Of a stretch of DNA of 64,000 nucleotides, positions 53,645 through 62,895 are shown piece after piece. This DNA is from Thiomicrorhabdus xiamenensis (lineage in GTDB: Bacteria > Pseudomonadota > Gammaproteobacteria > Thiomicrospirales > Thiomicrospiraceae): positions 2,170,001 to 2,234,000 of the forward strand of contig NZ_CP054020.1 of the NCBI RefSeq assembly GCF_013282625.1, read 5' to 3'. Positions within the stretch are counted from its first letter, which is position 1; the number at the start of each line of letters is the position of its first letter. Both the position numbers and the translations under genes were made by a program. The notes below the pieces were generated by a model. The model did no database searches. It had not been told where the DNA came from and saw only the letters and a list, made by a program, of their open reading frames with translations.

Positions 53645-54601
53645 TCAGTGCGACATCAAAGCAGTCACCGACTCTTCCTGGTTAATGCGGCGAATCGTTT
53701 CACCCAGAAGTTCGGCGACAGACACTCGACGAATCTTCTCGCAATGCAGTGCAGCTTCGCTTTCAGGGATAGAATCGGTTACTACCAACTCTTTCAATAC
53801 AGAACCTTTAACATTGTCTACAGCCGGACCAGACAGTACCGCATGCACAACATAAGCGGACACACTCTTAGCACCGCGATCCATAAGTGCTTGCGCTGCT
53901 TTACACAGCGTACCGGCGGTATCGACCATATCGTCGATAATGATACAGTCGCGACCTTCGATATCACCAATGATATTCATAACCTGGGCGACATTCGCTT
54001 TAGGACGTCGTTTATCGATGATCGCCATATCGGCATCAATCGCTTTCGCAACGGCACGCGCACGCACTACCCCACCCATATCCGGCGAAACAATCGTGAC
54101 ATTTTCCAGATCCTGATTCTTATGCATATCTTCGACCAGAAGAGGCGATCCGTAGATATTATCAACCGGAATGTCGAAGAAGCCTTGAATCTGGTCGGCG
54201 TGAAGATCAACCGTTACTACACGGTTAGCACCGGCAATAGTAATCATATCAGCAGCAAGACGAGCGGTAATCGGAACACGCGCCGAGTGAGGACGACGAT
54301 CCTGACGGGCAAACCCGTAATAAGGAATCACAGCGGTAATACGACCGGCTGACGCACGTTTTAGCGCATCGATCATCACCAGCATTTCCATCAGATTGAC
54401 GGCTGGTTCCGGAGTACAAGTCGGCTGTAAAACATACACATCTTGTCCACGAACAGATTCTTTGATTTCAACCATGATTTCGCCGTCACTGAAACGACCA
54501 ACGTCTGCTTTGCCGAGGGGGATATCTAAATACTGAGAGATCTTTTCTGCTAGACTGACATTTGCGTTTCCCGCAAAAATCATGACATTTTTTGTAGCCA
54601 T
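53645..54601 (-). CDS. prs: Ribose-phosphate pyrophosphokinase
   Basis: Makes PRPP from ribose-5-P and ATP. The 318-residue protein has [47 protein letters not shown] and the PRPP loop [15 protein letters not shown]. Length is standard. A tRNA-Gln gene lies 56 bp upstream on the same strand, a common gammaproteobacterial arrangement; the usual ispE and lolB are absent from this locus. Confidence 0.97.
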   Translation of the reverse strand: MATKNVMIFAGNANVSLAEKISQYLDIPLGKADVGRFSDGEIMVEIKESVRGQDVYVLQPTCTPEPAVNLMEMLVMIDALKRASAGRITAVIPYYGFARQDRRPHSARVPITARLAADMITIAGANRVVTVDLHADQIQGFFDIPVDNIYGSPLLVEDMHKNQDLENVTIVSPDMGGVVRARAVAKAIDADMAIIDKRRPKANVAQVMNIIGDIEGRDCIIIDDMVDTAGTLCKAAQALMDRGAKSVSAYVVHAVLSGPAVDNVKGSVLKELVVTDSIPESEAALHCEKIRRVSVAELLGETIRRINQEESVTALMSH

Positions 54602-54657
54602 TTAAGGCACTCCTGTTCAGAGGAAAAAATGATTTGGGGAATTCGGAAGGTAGATAA

Positions 54658-54732
54658 TGGCAGGGATAGCAGGATTCGAACCTGCGGTACACTGGATCAA
54701 AACCAGATGCCTTACCACTTGGCCATATCCCT
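54658..54732 (-). tRNA. tRNA-Gln (TTG)
   Basis: 75 nt with encoded CCA. The acceptor AGGGATA pairs with TATCCCT; the anticodon loop TTTTGAT gives TTG; the T-arm is GCAGGTTCGAATCCTGC. The outermost anticodon-stem pair looks like a T-T mismatch. It lies between the TPR lipoprotein gene and prs. Confidence 0.93.
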
Positions 54733-54843
54733 GTATATCTGTGTCGTTGAAGACAGGTGCGTATGATACAACGATTTTTTAGAAGTTCAACACTTTTTTC
54801 GAAAAAATCGTTATTTTTTTAACCCCATCAGAGCAACTTATCA

Positions 54844-56679
54844 TTATTCCACCTTCTCGATCCACTCCTGTAAAGTTGTAAACTCTTGATTTAACTGTTG
54901 CTCTTCGCGGTAACGCTGCCAAAGGGCCTCTGCATCACTGCGCATGCCAGCCATCCAATAAGCGCGAATCAGGTGTTCCATCACCACCTCATCTTCATTA
55001 ACGGCAAACGCTTTGCGCAGAAATTCCACCGCCTTAGCGTACTCTTTAAGCTGATAGTGAACCCAGCCCATACTGTCGAGAATGAAGTAATTATCCGGAT
55101 CAAGTTCCAGCGCTCGGGCAATCAGCTTCTTCGCTTCGTCCAGCTGGATATGATTCTCTGCATAATAATATCCCAAGCCGTTAAGAGCATCGACATTGTC
55201 GGCATCCAGTTCCAACAGACGCTGCATATTGGCAACATAGCTGTCGTAACGCTCAAGCTGAAAATACAAATTACCCTGTTCCAGCAGCGCACGCTGATTA
55301 TCCGGTTCGACTTCCAGTAACTCCTGCAAGACATCGACCGCCTGCGAGTACTGTTTCTCATAGCGATAGAAAATGGCTTTGGCCAAAAGCACCTTTTTCA
55401 GACTGGCAACATTACTGGTATCAACACTGTCCAACGCTTCGAACGCTTTGGCGAGATCGCCCTGAGTGAAATAGATTTCCGCCTGATGCAATAACGAATC
55501 GGTCAGATACGCCGGAGAATAAACTTTCTGAAAATATTCAAGCGCCTCATCGAGCTGCTGCATATTCTGCAGTACATACCCCATATAATAGGTAGCGATA
55601 TCCTGATAGGCCGGCACCTGCAATAAGATTTCCAGCAATTCTTTCGCCTGCTGGTTCTGATTGTTTTCCAATTTCAACAAAGCCAATGCAAAGCGCGCCG
55701 AGTGCTGTTGAGGATTTTTATCGATAATCGATTGATAGCGTTGTTCGGCCTGCTGCACCATACCCGCCTGAACTTCCAGACGCGCCAGCTTTTCCTGCAG
55801 AGAGATGCTTTCCGGATCCTTGTCGACATACTGGCTGAACTGAGCCACCCCTTCCTGATACTTCTTCATCTGCAGGTAGAGTTTGGCAATCAAGTCATAG
55901 ATACTGTCTTTCTGCTCCAAGCCATCAAAAGTCAACGCCTTCTGAAAAGCCTCCAAGGCTCTGGGAAACTCCTGCCTTGCCATCAAAACCGTTCCGAGCC
56001 CCAGTTGACTCGACCATTGATCAGGGTAACGTTCGGCAATCCGCTGCATAAATTCGGTCGACGCATCCACATTGCCGATCATAGCGGAGCCCAGCCTTTG
56101 AGCTGCCGTCAGAATATCCTTATCTAAAGGATCCGCTGACAGATCCGCATAGGTCTGCCACTGCTGCAGCGCACTGTCGACATCGCCGCTACGCAGGCTT
56201 AACACGAAACTGGCCCGCCAGACCACCGGTTCTTCCGGCTCGATCGAACGCCATAAAGAAGCCGCTTGAGCAATATTTTCCGGTTGATAGGTTGCCATAG
56301 CGACTGCAAAGGCGCGACGAGCCAGTTCGGCTTCACGCGTTTCATCCGCGAGCTGATAATAGGTATCGAAAGCGTCTTGACCCAATCCGCGTTTAAGCTG
56401 CATCTCCGCCCGCAAAAGCAAAAACATCTGCTCCGCCGTCAGAAGATGGTCGGCAATGACATTGTGTTTGACTTCATCCTCTTTCAGGATTTCGTCCATC
56501 GCTTTCTCTTTACTCACTTCATCCATCGGAACCGACGGTGCCGCCTGAATAAATTGACTGCTGGAGGCACAGCCCTGCAACCCCATAATACCGGCACAAA
56601 GCATTAAGGCGCCCGGTAAGCGTCCCAAAGCGAAAGGTTTCAACCTGAATGTCGGCAGAGCTGGCACACAAAACTTCAT
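54844..56679 (-). CDS. TPR-repeat lipoprotein
   Basis: A 611-residue protein, start taken at the ATG at 56679 so that the signal peptide is of normal length; an in-frame start at 56736 would add 19 residues. The lipobox is GLQGCASS. About a dozen TPR-like helix pairs follow, the clearest being ALLEQGNLYFQLERYDSYVA, DALNGLGYYYAENHIQLDEA and YFILDSMGWVHYQLKEYAKA near the C-terminus. Similar TPR lipoproteins lie beside hemA and lolB in pseudomonads. It is divergent from hemA and probably acts at the outer membrane as a scaffold; function unknown. Confidence 0.85.
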   Translation of the reverse strand: MKFCVPALPTFRLKPFALGRLPGALMLCAGIMGLQGCASSSQFIQAAPSVPMDEVSKEKAMDEILKEDEVKHNVIADHLLTAEQMFLLLRAEMQLKRGLGQDAFDTYYQLADETREAELARRAFAVAMATYQPENIAQAASLWRSIEPEEPVVWRASFVLSLRSGDVDSALQQWQTYADLSADPLDKDILTAAQRLGSAMIGNVDASTEFMQRIAERYPDQWSSQLGLGTVLMARQEFPRALEAFQKALTFDGLEQKDSIYDLIAKLYLQMKKYQEGVAQFSQYVDKDPESISLQEKLARLEVQAGMVQQAEQRYQSIIDKNPQQHSARFALALLKLENNQNQQAKELLEILLQVPAYQDIATYYMGYVLQNMQQLDEALEYFQKVYSPAYLTDSLLHQAEIYFTQGDLAKAFEALDSVDTSNVASLKKVLLAKAIFYRYEKQYSQAVDVLQELLEVEPDNQRALLEQGNLYFQLERYDSYVANMQRLLELDADNVDALNGLGYYYAENHIQLDEAKKLIARALELDPDNYFILDSMGWVHYQLKEYAKAVEFLRKAFAVNEDEVVMEHLIRAYWMAGMRSDAEALWQRYREEQQLNQEFTTLQEWIEKVE

Positions 56680-56898
56680 AGTATTTTTTGATTCCGGATA
56701 AAGTAGTCGACCCGTTACATGAAATGACAGCCACAAAGGTCTAAACGGCTGTCATAATTAAGTAATTTTATAAATCTTTGACTATTCGACCCCGTACAGG
56801 GCCTTCTTATAAAAACTTGCAATTGAGGGGATAATTTAGCAGAATTACGCCTCTTTAGTTGCATGTTCATGCGTTTTGATCAATGGTAAACAGTTAAT

Positions 56899-58176
56899 AT
56901 GAAGCTTATTACACTCGGTGTCAATCACGAAACGGCTCCTGTCGATATCCGTGAAACAGTTTCGTTTACCCCTGAGCAAGCGAAAAGCGCTCTGCATGAA
57001 CTTAAATCCAATTCGTTGGTGGGCGAGTGTATCATTTTATCGACCTGCAACCGAACCGAAATCTACTGCACACCTAAGAAAGACACCGACGCTGACCGGA
57101 TCAAAGAGTGGCTGCATCACTTCTTCGAACTGGAATCCAAAAGCATCAATCCATTCCTGTACCAATATCAGAATATCGACGCCGTTAAACACATCATGCG
57201 TGTCGCGTCCGGCCTGAATTCATTGGTCCTCGGTGAGCCGCAAATCTTCGGACAACTTAAAGACGCCTATAATCTGGCGCATAAAAATGACAGCATTCAT
57301 CAGTCGATGGATACGCTCTTCCAGCATATTTTCAAAACCGTCAAACAGGTACGTACCGATACGGCAATCGGAACCAGTCCGGTTTCCGTCGCTTTCTCCG
57401 CCGTCTCGCTTTCCAAGCAGTTTTTCGGCGACCTGAGTGAACAGACGGCCGTGCTGCTGGGTGCCGGCGAAACCATCGAACTGGTTGCACGCCACCTGAA
57501 AGAAGCGAATATCGGCAAACTGATTATTGCCAACCGAACGCTGGAACGCGCGCACAGCCTCGCCGAAAGCGTTGCCGGTTACGGAATCCAACTGGACGAA
57601 CTGGACGATCATCTGCATGAGGCAGATATCGTGATCGGTTCGACCGGCAGTCCGCACGCTATCCTTAAACGTGATCAGGTCAAACAGGCGCTGAAAAAAC
57701 GCAAGAACCGTCCAATGTTCATGATAGATATTGCCGTTCCTCGCGACATCGAAGCCAGTACCGGCGAACTGGATAACGTCTATCTATACACAGTGGACGA
57801 CCTTCAGGAAATTATCGAGAGCAACAAGCAATCGCGCCAGAGTGCAGCGGTGCAAGCCGAAGAGATCATTGACCTGCAGGCGGAAAACTTTATGGCGCAG
57901 CAAGACGCCATTGCACGCGTCAAGCCGATTATTCGCGACTACCGCCGACAGGCGGAACAGATCAAACAGCACGCGCTTGAACATGCTCTGCATCAGATTG
58001 AAGAAGGCGGCGACCCGAAAACCGTCATCAAACTGCTGGCCAATCAGCTAACCAACCGTCTGCTGCACACACCGACATCGCAACTGAACCAGGCCGGAAT
58101 CGAGGACAATCAAACCTTGATTGATTCGGCCCAACAACTGCTGATCTGTCCTGACCTCCAAAACGACAAACACTAG
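56899..58176 (+). CDS. hemA: Glutamyl-tRNA reductase
   Basis: First step of tetrapyrrole synthesis by the C5 route. The 425-residue protein has the N-terminal catalytic domain with LGVNHETAPVDIRE and the nucleophile Cys in LSTCNRTEIY, the GEPQIFGQLKDAY segment, an NADPH-binding domain (LLGAGETIELVARHL, ANRTLERAHSL, DIVIGSTGSPH) and a dimerisation helix at the C-terminus. Length is normal. It heads hemA–prfA–prmC–moeB. Confidence 0.97.
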   Translation: MKLITLGVNHETAPVDIRETVSFTPEQAKSALHELKSNSLVGECIILSTCNRTEIYCTPKKDTDADRIKEWLHHFFELESKSINPFLYQYQNIDAVKHIMRVASGLNSLVLGEPQIFGQLKDAYNLAHKNDSIHQSMDTLFQHIFKTVKQVRTDTAIGTSPVSVAFSAVSLSKQFFGDLSEQTAVLLGAGETIELVARHLKEANIGKLIIANRTLERAHSLAESVAGYGIQLDELDDHLHEADIVIGSTGSPHAILKRDQVKQALKKRKNRPMFMIDIAVPRDIEASTGELDNVYLYTVDDLQEIIESNKQSRQSAAVQAEEIIDLQAENFMAQQDAIARVKPIIRDYRRQAEQIKQHALEHALHQIEEGGDPKTVIKLLANQLTNRLLHTPTSQLNQAGIEDNQTLIDSAQQLLICPDLQNDKH

Positions 58177-58249
58177 CCTGCCGTAACCGGAACTGCGCTG
58201 CCAAGTCTTGCTGCGCAAGGCGCAACTGAATATTTAAGAGATTACTACC

Positions 58250-59338
58250 GTGAAAGAGTCGATTCGTCAAAAACTGGAAAACCTGGTTGAACGCCTTGAA
58301 GAACTGAACCACCTGATTTCCGATCCGGAGATCATCAGCGACCAGAAAAAGTTCACCGCACTGACTCGCGAACATGCGCAACTCACTCCGGTCGTGAAAA
58401 CCTTCACCGCTTACAATGCAACCGAAGGCGACATTGAAGAAGCCAAAGAAATGCTTCAGTCCGGCGACGCCGATCTGGAAGAGATGGCCAAGGAAGAACT
58501 GCCAGATCTGAAAAATCAGTTGGAACAGCTGGAGCTGGAGCTGCAAAAAATGCTGCTTCCGAAAGATCCGCGCGACGACTCCAATATCTTTTTGGAAATT
58601 CGCGCCGGTACCGGTGGCGACGAAGCGGCAATTTTCGCCGGCGATCTTTTCAAGATGTACTCTCGCTATGCCGAATCCATGAAATGGCAGGTAGAGGTCA
58701 TCAACTCCAACGAAGGTGAACACGGTGGCTACAAAGAGATCATCGCCCGCATCATCGGCGGCGGCGCCTATTCACGTCTGAAATTCGAATCCGGCGCGCA
58801 CCGCGTACAGCGTGTTCCGGCGACCGAAACCCAGGGCCGCGTACACACCTCCGCTGCGACCGTGGTTATTATGGCCGAAGCCCCTGAAGTCGAACAGGTC
58901 GAGCTTAATCCTGCTGATCTTAAAGTTGATACTTTCCGCGCTTCCGGTGCCGGTGGACAGCACGTCAACAAAACCGATTCAGCCATCCGCATCACCCACC
59001 TTCCGACCGGAACCGTGGTCGAATGTCAGGACGAACGCTCGCAGCATAAAAACCGCGCCCGCGCCATGTCGCTTCTGGCCGCCCGCATTATGGATGCGAA
59101 ACAACAGGCACACGATGCAGAAATCGCCCAGGAGCGCAAAAGTCTGGTCGGAACCGGCGATCGTTCAGACCGTATTCGAACCTATAACTACCCACAGGGA
59201 CGAGTCACCGACCACCGTATCAACCTGACGCTGTACAAGCTGGATGAAGTAATGAACGGTGCCCTTAACCATGTTATCGACCCACTGATTCAGGAGCACC
59301 AGGCGGAACTGCTGGCAAGCCTGAACTCTGACACCTGA
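58250..59338 (+). CDS. prfA: Peptide chain release factor 1
   Basis: Ends translation at UAA/UAG. The 362-residue protein begins with GTG (58250; AAGAG upstream). Motifs: the stop-codon recognition region [18 protein letters not shown] (PAT-type, PATETQ), and the catalytic GGQ in [18 protein letters not shown], followed by [11 protein letters not shown]. Normal length. prmC, which methylates the GGQ glutamine, follows 14 bp downstream. Confidence 0.97.
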   Translation: MKESIRQKLENLVERLEELNHLISDPEIISDQKKFTALTREHAQLTPVVKTFTAYNATEGDIEEAKEMLQSGDADLEEMAKEELPDLKNQLEQLELELQKMLLPKDPRDDSNIFLEIRAGTGGDEAAIFAGDLFKMYSRYAESMKWQVEVINSNEGEHGGYKEIIARIIGGGAYSRLKFESGAHRVQRVPATETQGRVHTSAATVVIMAEAPEVEQVELNPADLKVDTFRASGAGGQHVNKTDSAIRITHLPTGTVVECQDERSQHKNRARAMSLLAARIMDAKQQAHDAEIAQERKSLVGTGDRSDRIRTYNYPQGRVTDHRINLTLYKLDEVMNGALNHVIDPLIQEHQAELLASLNSDT

Positions 59339-59352
59339 TTGCAGGTATATTG

Positions 59353-60240
59353 ATGCCCTCCGATTACACCATTCAACGGGCTCTGCTTGAAGCGAGCGAA
59401 AAACTCTCTGCCTGCAGCTTTATCGACAGCCCGAAGCTGGAAGCAGAAATTCTTTTGGGCCACTTGCTTGGATGCCGTCGCAGCTACTTTTATACCTGGC
59501 CGGAAAAATTGCTTTCCGCTGAAGAAGCCGAACAGTTTCAGGCCTTGTGCAAGCAGCGCCTCTCTGGACAGCCAATCGCCCACATTATCGGAAGCAGAGA
59601 GTTCTGGGGCTTGGAACTCAAGGTATCCGCCGATACGCTGATCCCTCGCCCGGACACCGAAACACTGATCGAAACGGCGTTAGAACTGCTGTCAGCAACA
59701 CCGCAAGCCCTCATTCTGGATCTCGGCACCGGAACCGGAGCCATCGCCCTTGCCTTGAAAAGCGAACTACCACAGGCCGATATCACCGCCGTCGACTTCT
59801 CGGCGGCAGCCCTCGGGATCGCCAAAGAAAACGCCAAACGCCTCGATTTACCGGTCACCTTTATACAGGGAAGCTGGTGCCAGCCACTGACAACAGAGCA
59901 GCGTTTCCACCTGATCGCCAGCAATCCGCCCTACATAGAAGAACAGGATCCGCATTTGCAGCAGGGAGATGTTCGCTTCGAACCCCTCAGCGCGCTGACA
60001 TCGGGTCATGATGGACTGGACGACATCCGCCTGATAGCCGAACAGGCATGGGCGCATCTTCTGGATAACGGCTGGCTTATCCTGGAACACGGTTACAATC
60101 AGGCACAGGCGGTACAGCAAATCCTCGCACAAAACGGCTATCAGCAGATACAAACTCGCTGCGATTACGGCGGCAATCAACGGATTACCTTCGGACAAAA
60201 AACCGAACGCAAGAAAGAGGTAAGCGATGAACACGAATAA
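59353..60240 (+). CDS. prmC: Release factor glutamine methyltransferase
   Basis: Methylates the GGQ glutamine of release factors. The 295-residue protein starts at the ATG at 59353; a TTG one codon earlier is in frame. Motifs: PRPDTETLIE, SAM site LILDLGTGTGAIALAL, and substrate-binding NPPYIEEQDPH. The next gene overlaps its 3' end by 14 bp. Confidence 0.96.
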   Translation: MPSDYTIQRALLEASEKLSACSFIDSPKLEAEILLGHLLGCRRSYFYTWPEKLLSAEEAEQFQALCKQRLSGQPIAHIIGSREFWGLELKVSADTLIPRPDTETLIETALELLSATPQALILDLGTGTGAIALALKSELPQADITAVDFSAAALGIAKENAKRLDLPVTFIQGSWCQPLTTEQRFHLIASNPPYIEEQDPHLQQGDVRFEPLSALTSGHDGLDDIRLIAEQAWAHLLDNGWLILEHGYNQAQAVQQILAQNGYQQIQTRCDYGGNQRITFGQKTERKKEVSDEHE

Positions 60241-60988
60241 AACGGAACTCAACGATCAGGAACTCTCCCGCTACAGTCGACAGATTCTTATGCCGGAGAT
60301 CGACTATGCCGGCCAACTGACTCTGGCGCAATCGCACGCGGTTATCTTCGGACTGGGCGGGCTCGGTTCACCGGCCTCGCTGTATCTGGCGGCAGCCGGA
60401 ATCGGCAAACTGACGCTTGTCGATTTCGACGAAGTCGACGACTCAAACTTACAACGTCAGATCGTACACAGGGAAGCCAATATCGGGCAGGCCAAGGTCG
60501 CATCGGCAAAAAGCAATCTGGCTCAGCTGAACCGACATATCGAGATCGAAACCATTGCCCGCCACATGGACGAAAAAGAGGTAAACGAACTGGTCCGCCA
60601 GGCGGATGTAGTTCTCGACTGTACCGACAATTTCGCATCGCGCTTCGCGCTCAATCGAGCCTGTTATGCCGAGAAAAAACCGTTGATTTCCGGTGCCGCC
60701 ATCCGCTGGGAAGGACAGCTGAGCACCTACGATTTCCGCAATGAAGACTCTCCTTGCTATCAATGCCTCTATCCGGAAGATAACGGTCAGGAATTAACCT
60801 GTAGTCAGAACGGGGTGCTATCCCCTGTCGTCGGAATGGTTGGTTCGATGCAGGCGATAGAAGTGGTCAAAGCGCTACTGAAACTGCCGACCTTAACCGG
60901 AAAACTGATGATTATTGATGCCTACAGCATGATGATCCGCACCCTGAATCTGAAAAAAGATCCAGGCTGCAAGCACTGCGCCCGATAA
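60227..60988 (+). CDS. moeB: HesA/MoeB/ThiF family adenylyltransferase
   Basis: E1-like enzyme that adenylates the C-terminal Gly of a sulfur-carrier protein (MoaD or ThiS). The 253-residue protein has RYSRQILMPEI, VIFGLGGLGSPASLYLAAAG (ATP site), DDSNLQRQIVH, DCTDNFASRF, and zinc cysteines CYQC and CKHC. Without a rhodanese domain it fits MoeB or ThiF equally; moeB is the usual name beside prmC. The stop is only 2 bp from that of convergent motB, with no terminator between. Confidence 0.88.
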   Translation: MNTNKTELNDQELSRYSRQILMPEIDYAGQLTLAQSHAVIFGLGGLGSPASLYLAAAGIGKLTLVDFDEVDDSNLQRQIVHREANIGQAKVASAKSNLAQLNRHIEIETIARHMDEKEVNELVRQADVVLDCTDNFASRFALNRACYAEKKPLISGAAIRWEGQLSTYDFRNEDSPCYQCLYPEDNGQELTCSQNGVLSPVVGMVGSMQAIEVVKALLKLPTLTGKLMIIDAYSMMIRTLNLKKDPGCKHCAR

Positions 60989-60990
60989 GG

Positions 60991-61749
60991 CTACTGGCGC
61001 CCTGCTTTAAATGCGTTGCCTTGCGGCGGCTGATAAGGATTGACCGTCGGCTCTTCCTTAGGCGTGGTCTTATCGACATAAATTACCACGCGGCGGTTCA
61101 GTGAACGTCCGTAGGCCGTATCATTACCGGCCACCGGATCGTTATCCCCTTTACCGGCAATCGTCACCAGCGCAGGATCGACCCCCATATAGATAAAGGT
61201 TCGCGCCACGGTCGCAGCACGCGCTGCAGACAACTCCCAGTTGGACGGAAACAGGATACTGCTGATCGGAATATTATCGGTAAAACCGGTGATCGTAATA
61301 TCCTGTTCACGTGATCCCAGCGTTTCGCCCAGCTTCTCCAACTCCTCACGCGTGTTGTCACTGATCGTCGCCCGCCCGCTCTCGAAAAAGCTGTCCGAGC
61401 GCAGGGTAATCTTGGTGAATTCCGGCGTATCCTCGATATCGACATCTTTAGGATTGATATTATCCAGCGCCTTCTCCACTTCCTCTCTTGAGACCGGAGG
61501 TTTCATTTCCAGATTAATCAATGACTCCTGCGGCGGCAGCAGTTTCTGATCGTCGACCTCAGCACCGATCGGCGGCTCCCCCATCATGCTGTTGACAAAC
61601 GATTGACGGTCTTTCGGATCCACAACGGAAATCAGCCACAGAACCAGAAAGAAAACCATCAGAACGGTCATCAGATCCGCCAGAGCGATTTTCCAGGAAC
61701 CACCATGCGCCCCGCCTTCGTCATGATCACGGCGACGCGACATATTCAC
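60991..61749 (-). CDS. motB: Flagellar motor protein MotB
   Basis: Stator subunit that binds peptidoglycan. The 252-residue protein has one membrane helix, ALADLMTVLMVFFLVLWLIS, with the proton-path Asp at residue 25, and a C-terminal OmpA-type domain (TITGFTDN-like ITITGFTDNIPISS, NWELSAARAATVARTF, DNDPVAGNDTAYGRSLNRRV). It is 33 bp after motA. Sodium versus proton use cannot be settled from this. Confidence 0.92.
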   Translation of the reverse strand: MNMSRRRDHDEGGAHGGSWKIALADLMTVLMVFFLVLWLISVVDPKDRQSFVNSMMGEPPIGAEVDDQKLLPPQESLINLEMKPPVSREEVEKALDNINPKDVDIEDTPEFTKITLRSDSFFESGRATISDNTREELEKLGETLGSREQDITITGFTDNIPISSILFPSNWELSAARAATVARTFIYMGVDPALVTIAGKGDNDPVAGNDTAYGRSLNRRVVIYVDKTTPKEEPTVNPYQPPQGNAFKAGRQ

Positions 61750-61782
61750 ATCCTCGGCAAGGGGTTACACAAAGCATCGGCG

Positions 61783-62625
61783 TTATTCTTCCTCTTCTCT
61801 CGGAATGGCGAATTCAGGCGGCACAATTTGCCGTCCGATCTCAATTGCCAGGTTCGGCGAGACACCGTTCGAATAGGCTTCCAGGAAAGCCGCCGCCATT
61901 TCAAACAGCGTACGATCCTGACGAATCATGACTTCAACCGCATGCACAAAAGGCGCGACAACCGCAAAAGCGAAAAAGACACCCGTCAGGGTTCCGACCA
62001 GCGCGGCACCGATTGCCGTACCGATCTTGGCCACGTCCATATCACCGCCAAGCAGTTCCATGGTCAGAATGACCCCCATAACCGCCGCGACGATCCCGAA
62101 GCCGGGCAACCAATCAGCGACCTTCCCGGCCGCCTTCGGCACTTCCATCATCGACTGAGAAATCGAGTAGATCTGATTCTCCATATGCGCACCGAAACTC
62201 TGCGTCGCAGGCGGATTCAGCATCAGGTAATTGAAATTATCAATAATGAATTTTTTCAGATCGGGATGCTTGAGCACTCGCGGATATTCGGCAAAGATCG
62301 GACTGTCGTCGGGGTTCATAATATGTTTTTCAACGGCCAGCACCCCCGAGCTACGCGACAGGCGGGCAAGATCTTCCAACAAACCCAAAGTTTCGCGGTA
62401 CAACTGCTTGGTAACTCTTTCCCCGGAAAAATAACGTCCCAGAAAAAACAGCGTCCGCGCCCAGACATAAACCGGAGTCGATGCAAGAAATGCACCCAGT
62501 GAAATACCGAGAATAACCAACAGCTCGGACGGGTGCCATAAAGCTGACAAACTCCCGCCCATCAAGATAAAGCCGCCGAAAAAGCTCAAGGCGATAACTA
62601 AAATTCCAAAAGGTTTTGCGAACAT
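61783..62625 (-). CDS. motA: Flagellar motor protein MotA
   Basis: Stator subunit with four membrane segments (FGILVIALSFFGGFILM, LLVILGISLGAFLAS, FGIVAAVMGVILTMELLGG, ALVGTLTGVFFAFAVVAPF). The cytoplasmic loop has LKHPDLKKFIIDNFNYL, and MIRQDRTLFEMAAAFLEAY follows the last segment. The 280-residue length is usual for E. coli-type MotA. It starts 270 bp after parC and is cotranscribed with motB. Confidence 0.95.
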   Translation of the reverse strand: MFAKPFGILVIALSFFGGFILMGGSLSALWHPSELLVILGISLGAFLASTPVYVWARTLFFLGRYFSGERVTKQLYRETLGLLEDLARLSRSSGVLAVEKHIMNPDDSPIFAEYPRVLKHPDLKKFIIDNFNYLMLNPPATQSFGAHMENQIYSISQSMMEVPKAAGKVADWLPGFGIVAAVMGVILTMELLGGDMDVAKIGTAIGAALVGTLTGVFFAFAVVAPFVHAVEVMIRQDRTLFEMAAAFLEAYSNGVSPNLAIEIGRQIVPPEFAIPREEEE

Positions 62626-62895
62626 AAAATAACCTTACTAGCCTGTCTGAGGCGCGCCATCAAGCACGTACTTCAAACCTGACTCGACAAATTCTGATTC
62701 ATTTACGAAATCCAATGATTAAGCAAATCTAAAACAAACTCTTCAAAAGGGTTAGCTGCTGATTTAGCTTACCGAAATAGCCTAAGCAAATGTCATACCA
62801 TTAGCTATTCACTCTATATCAAAGGGCTTCATCTTATTGTCTAGACGGCCGATTCCTCTTGTTCGCTATCAACTTCCCAGAAAATTAAAACTCTT

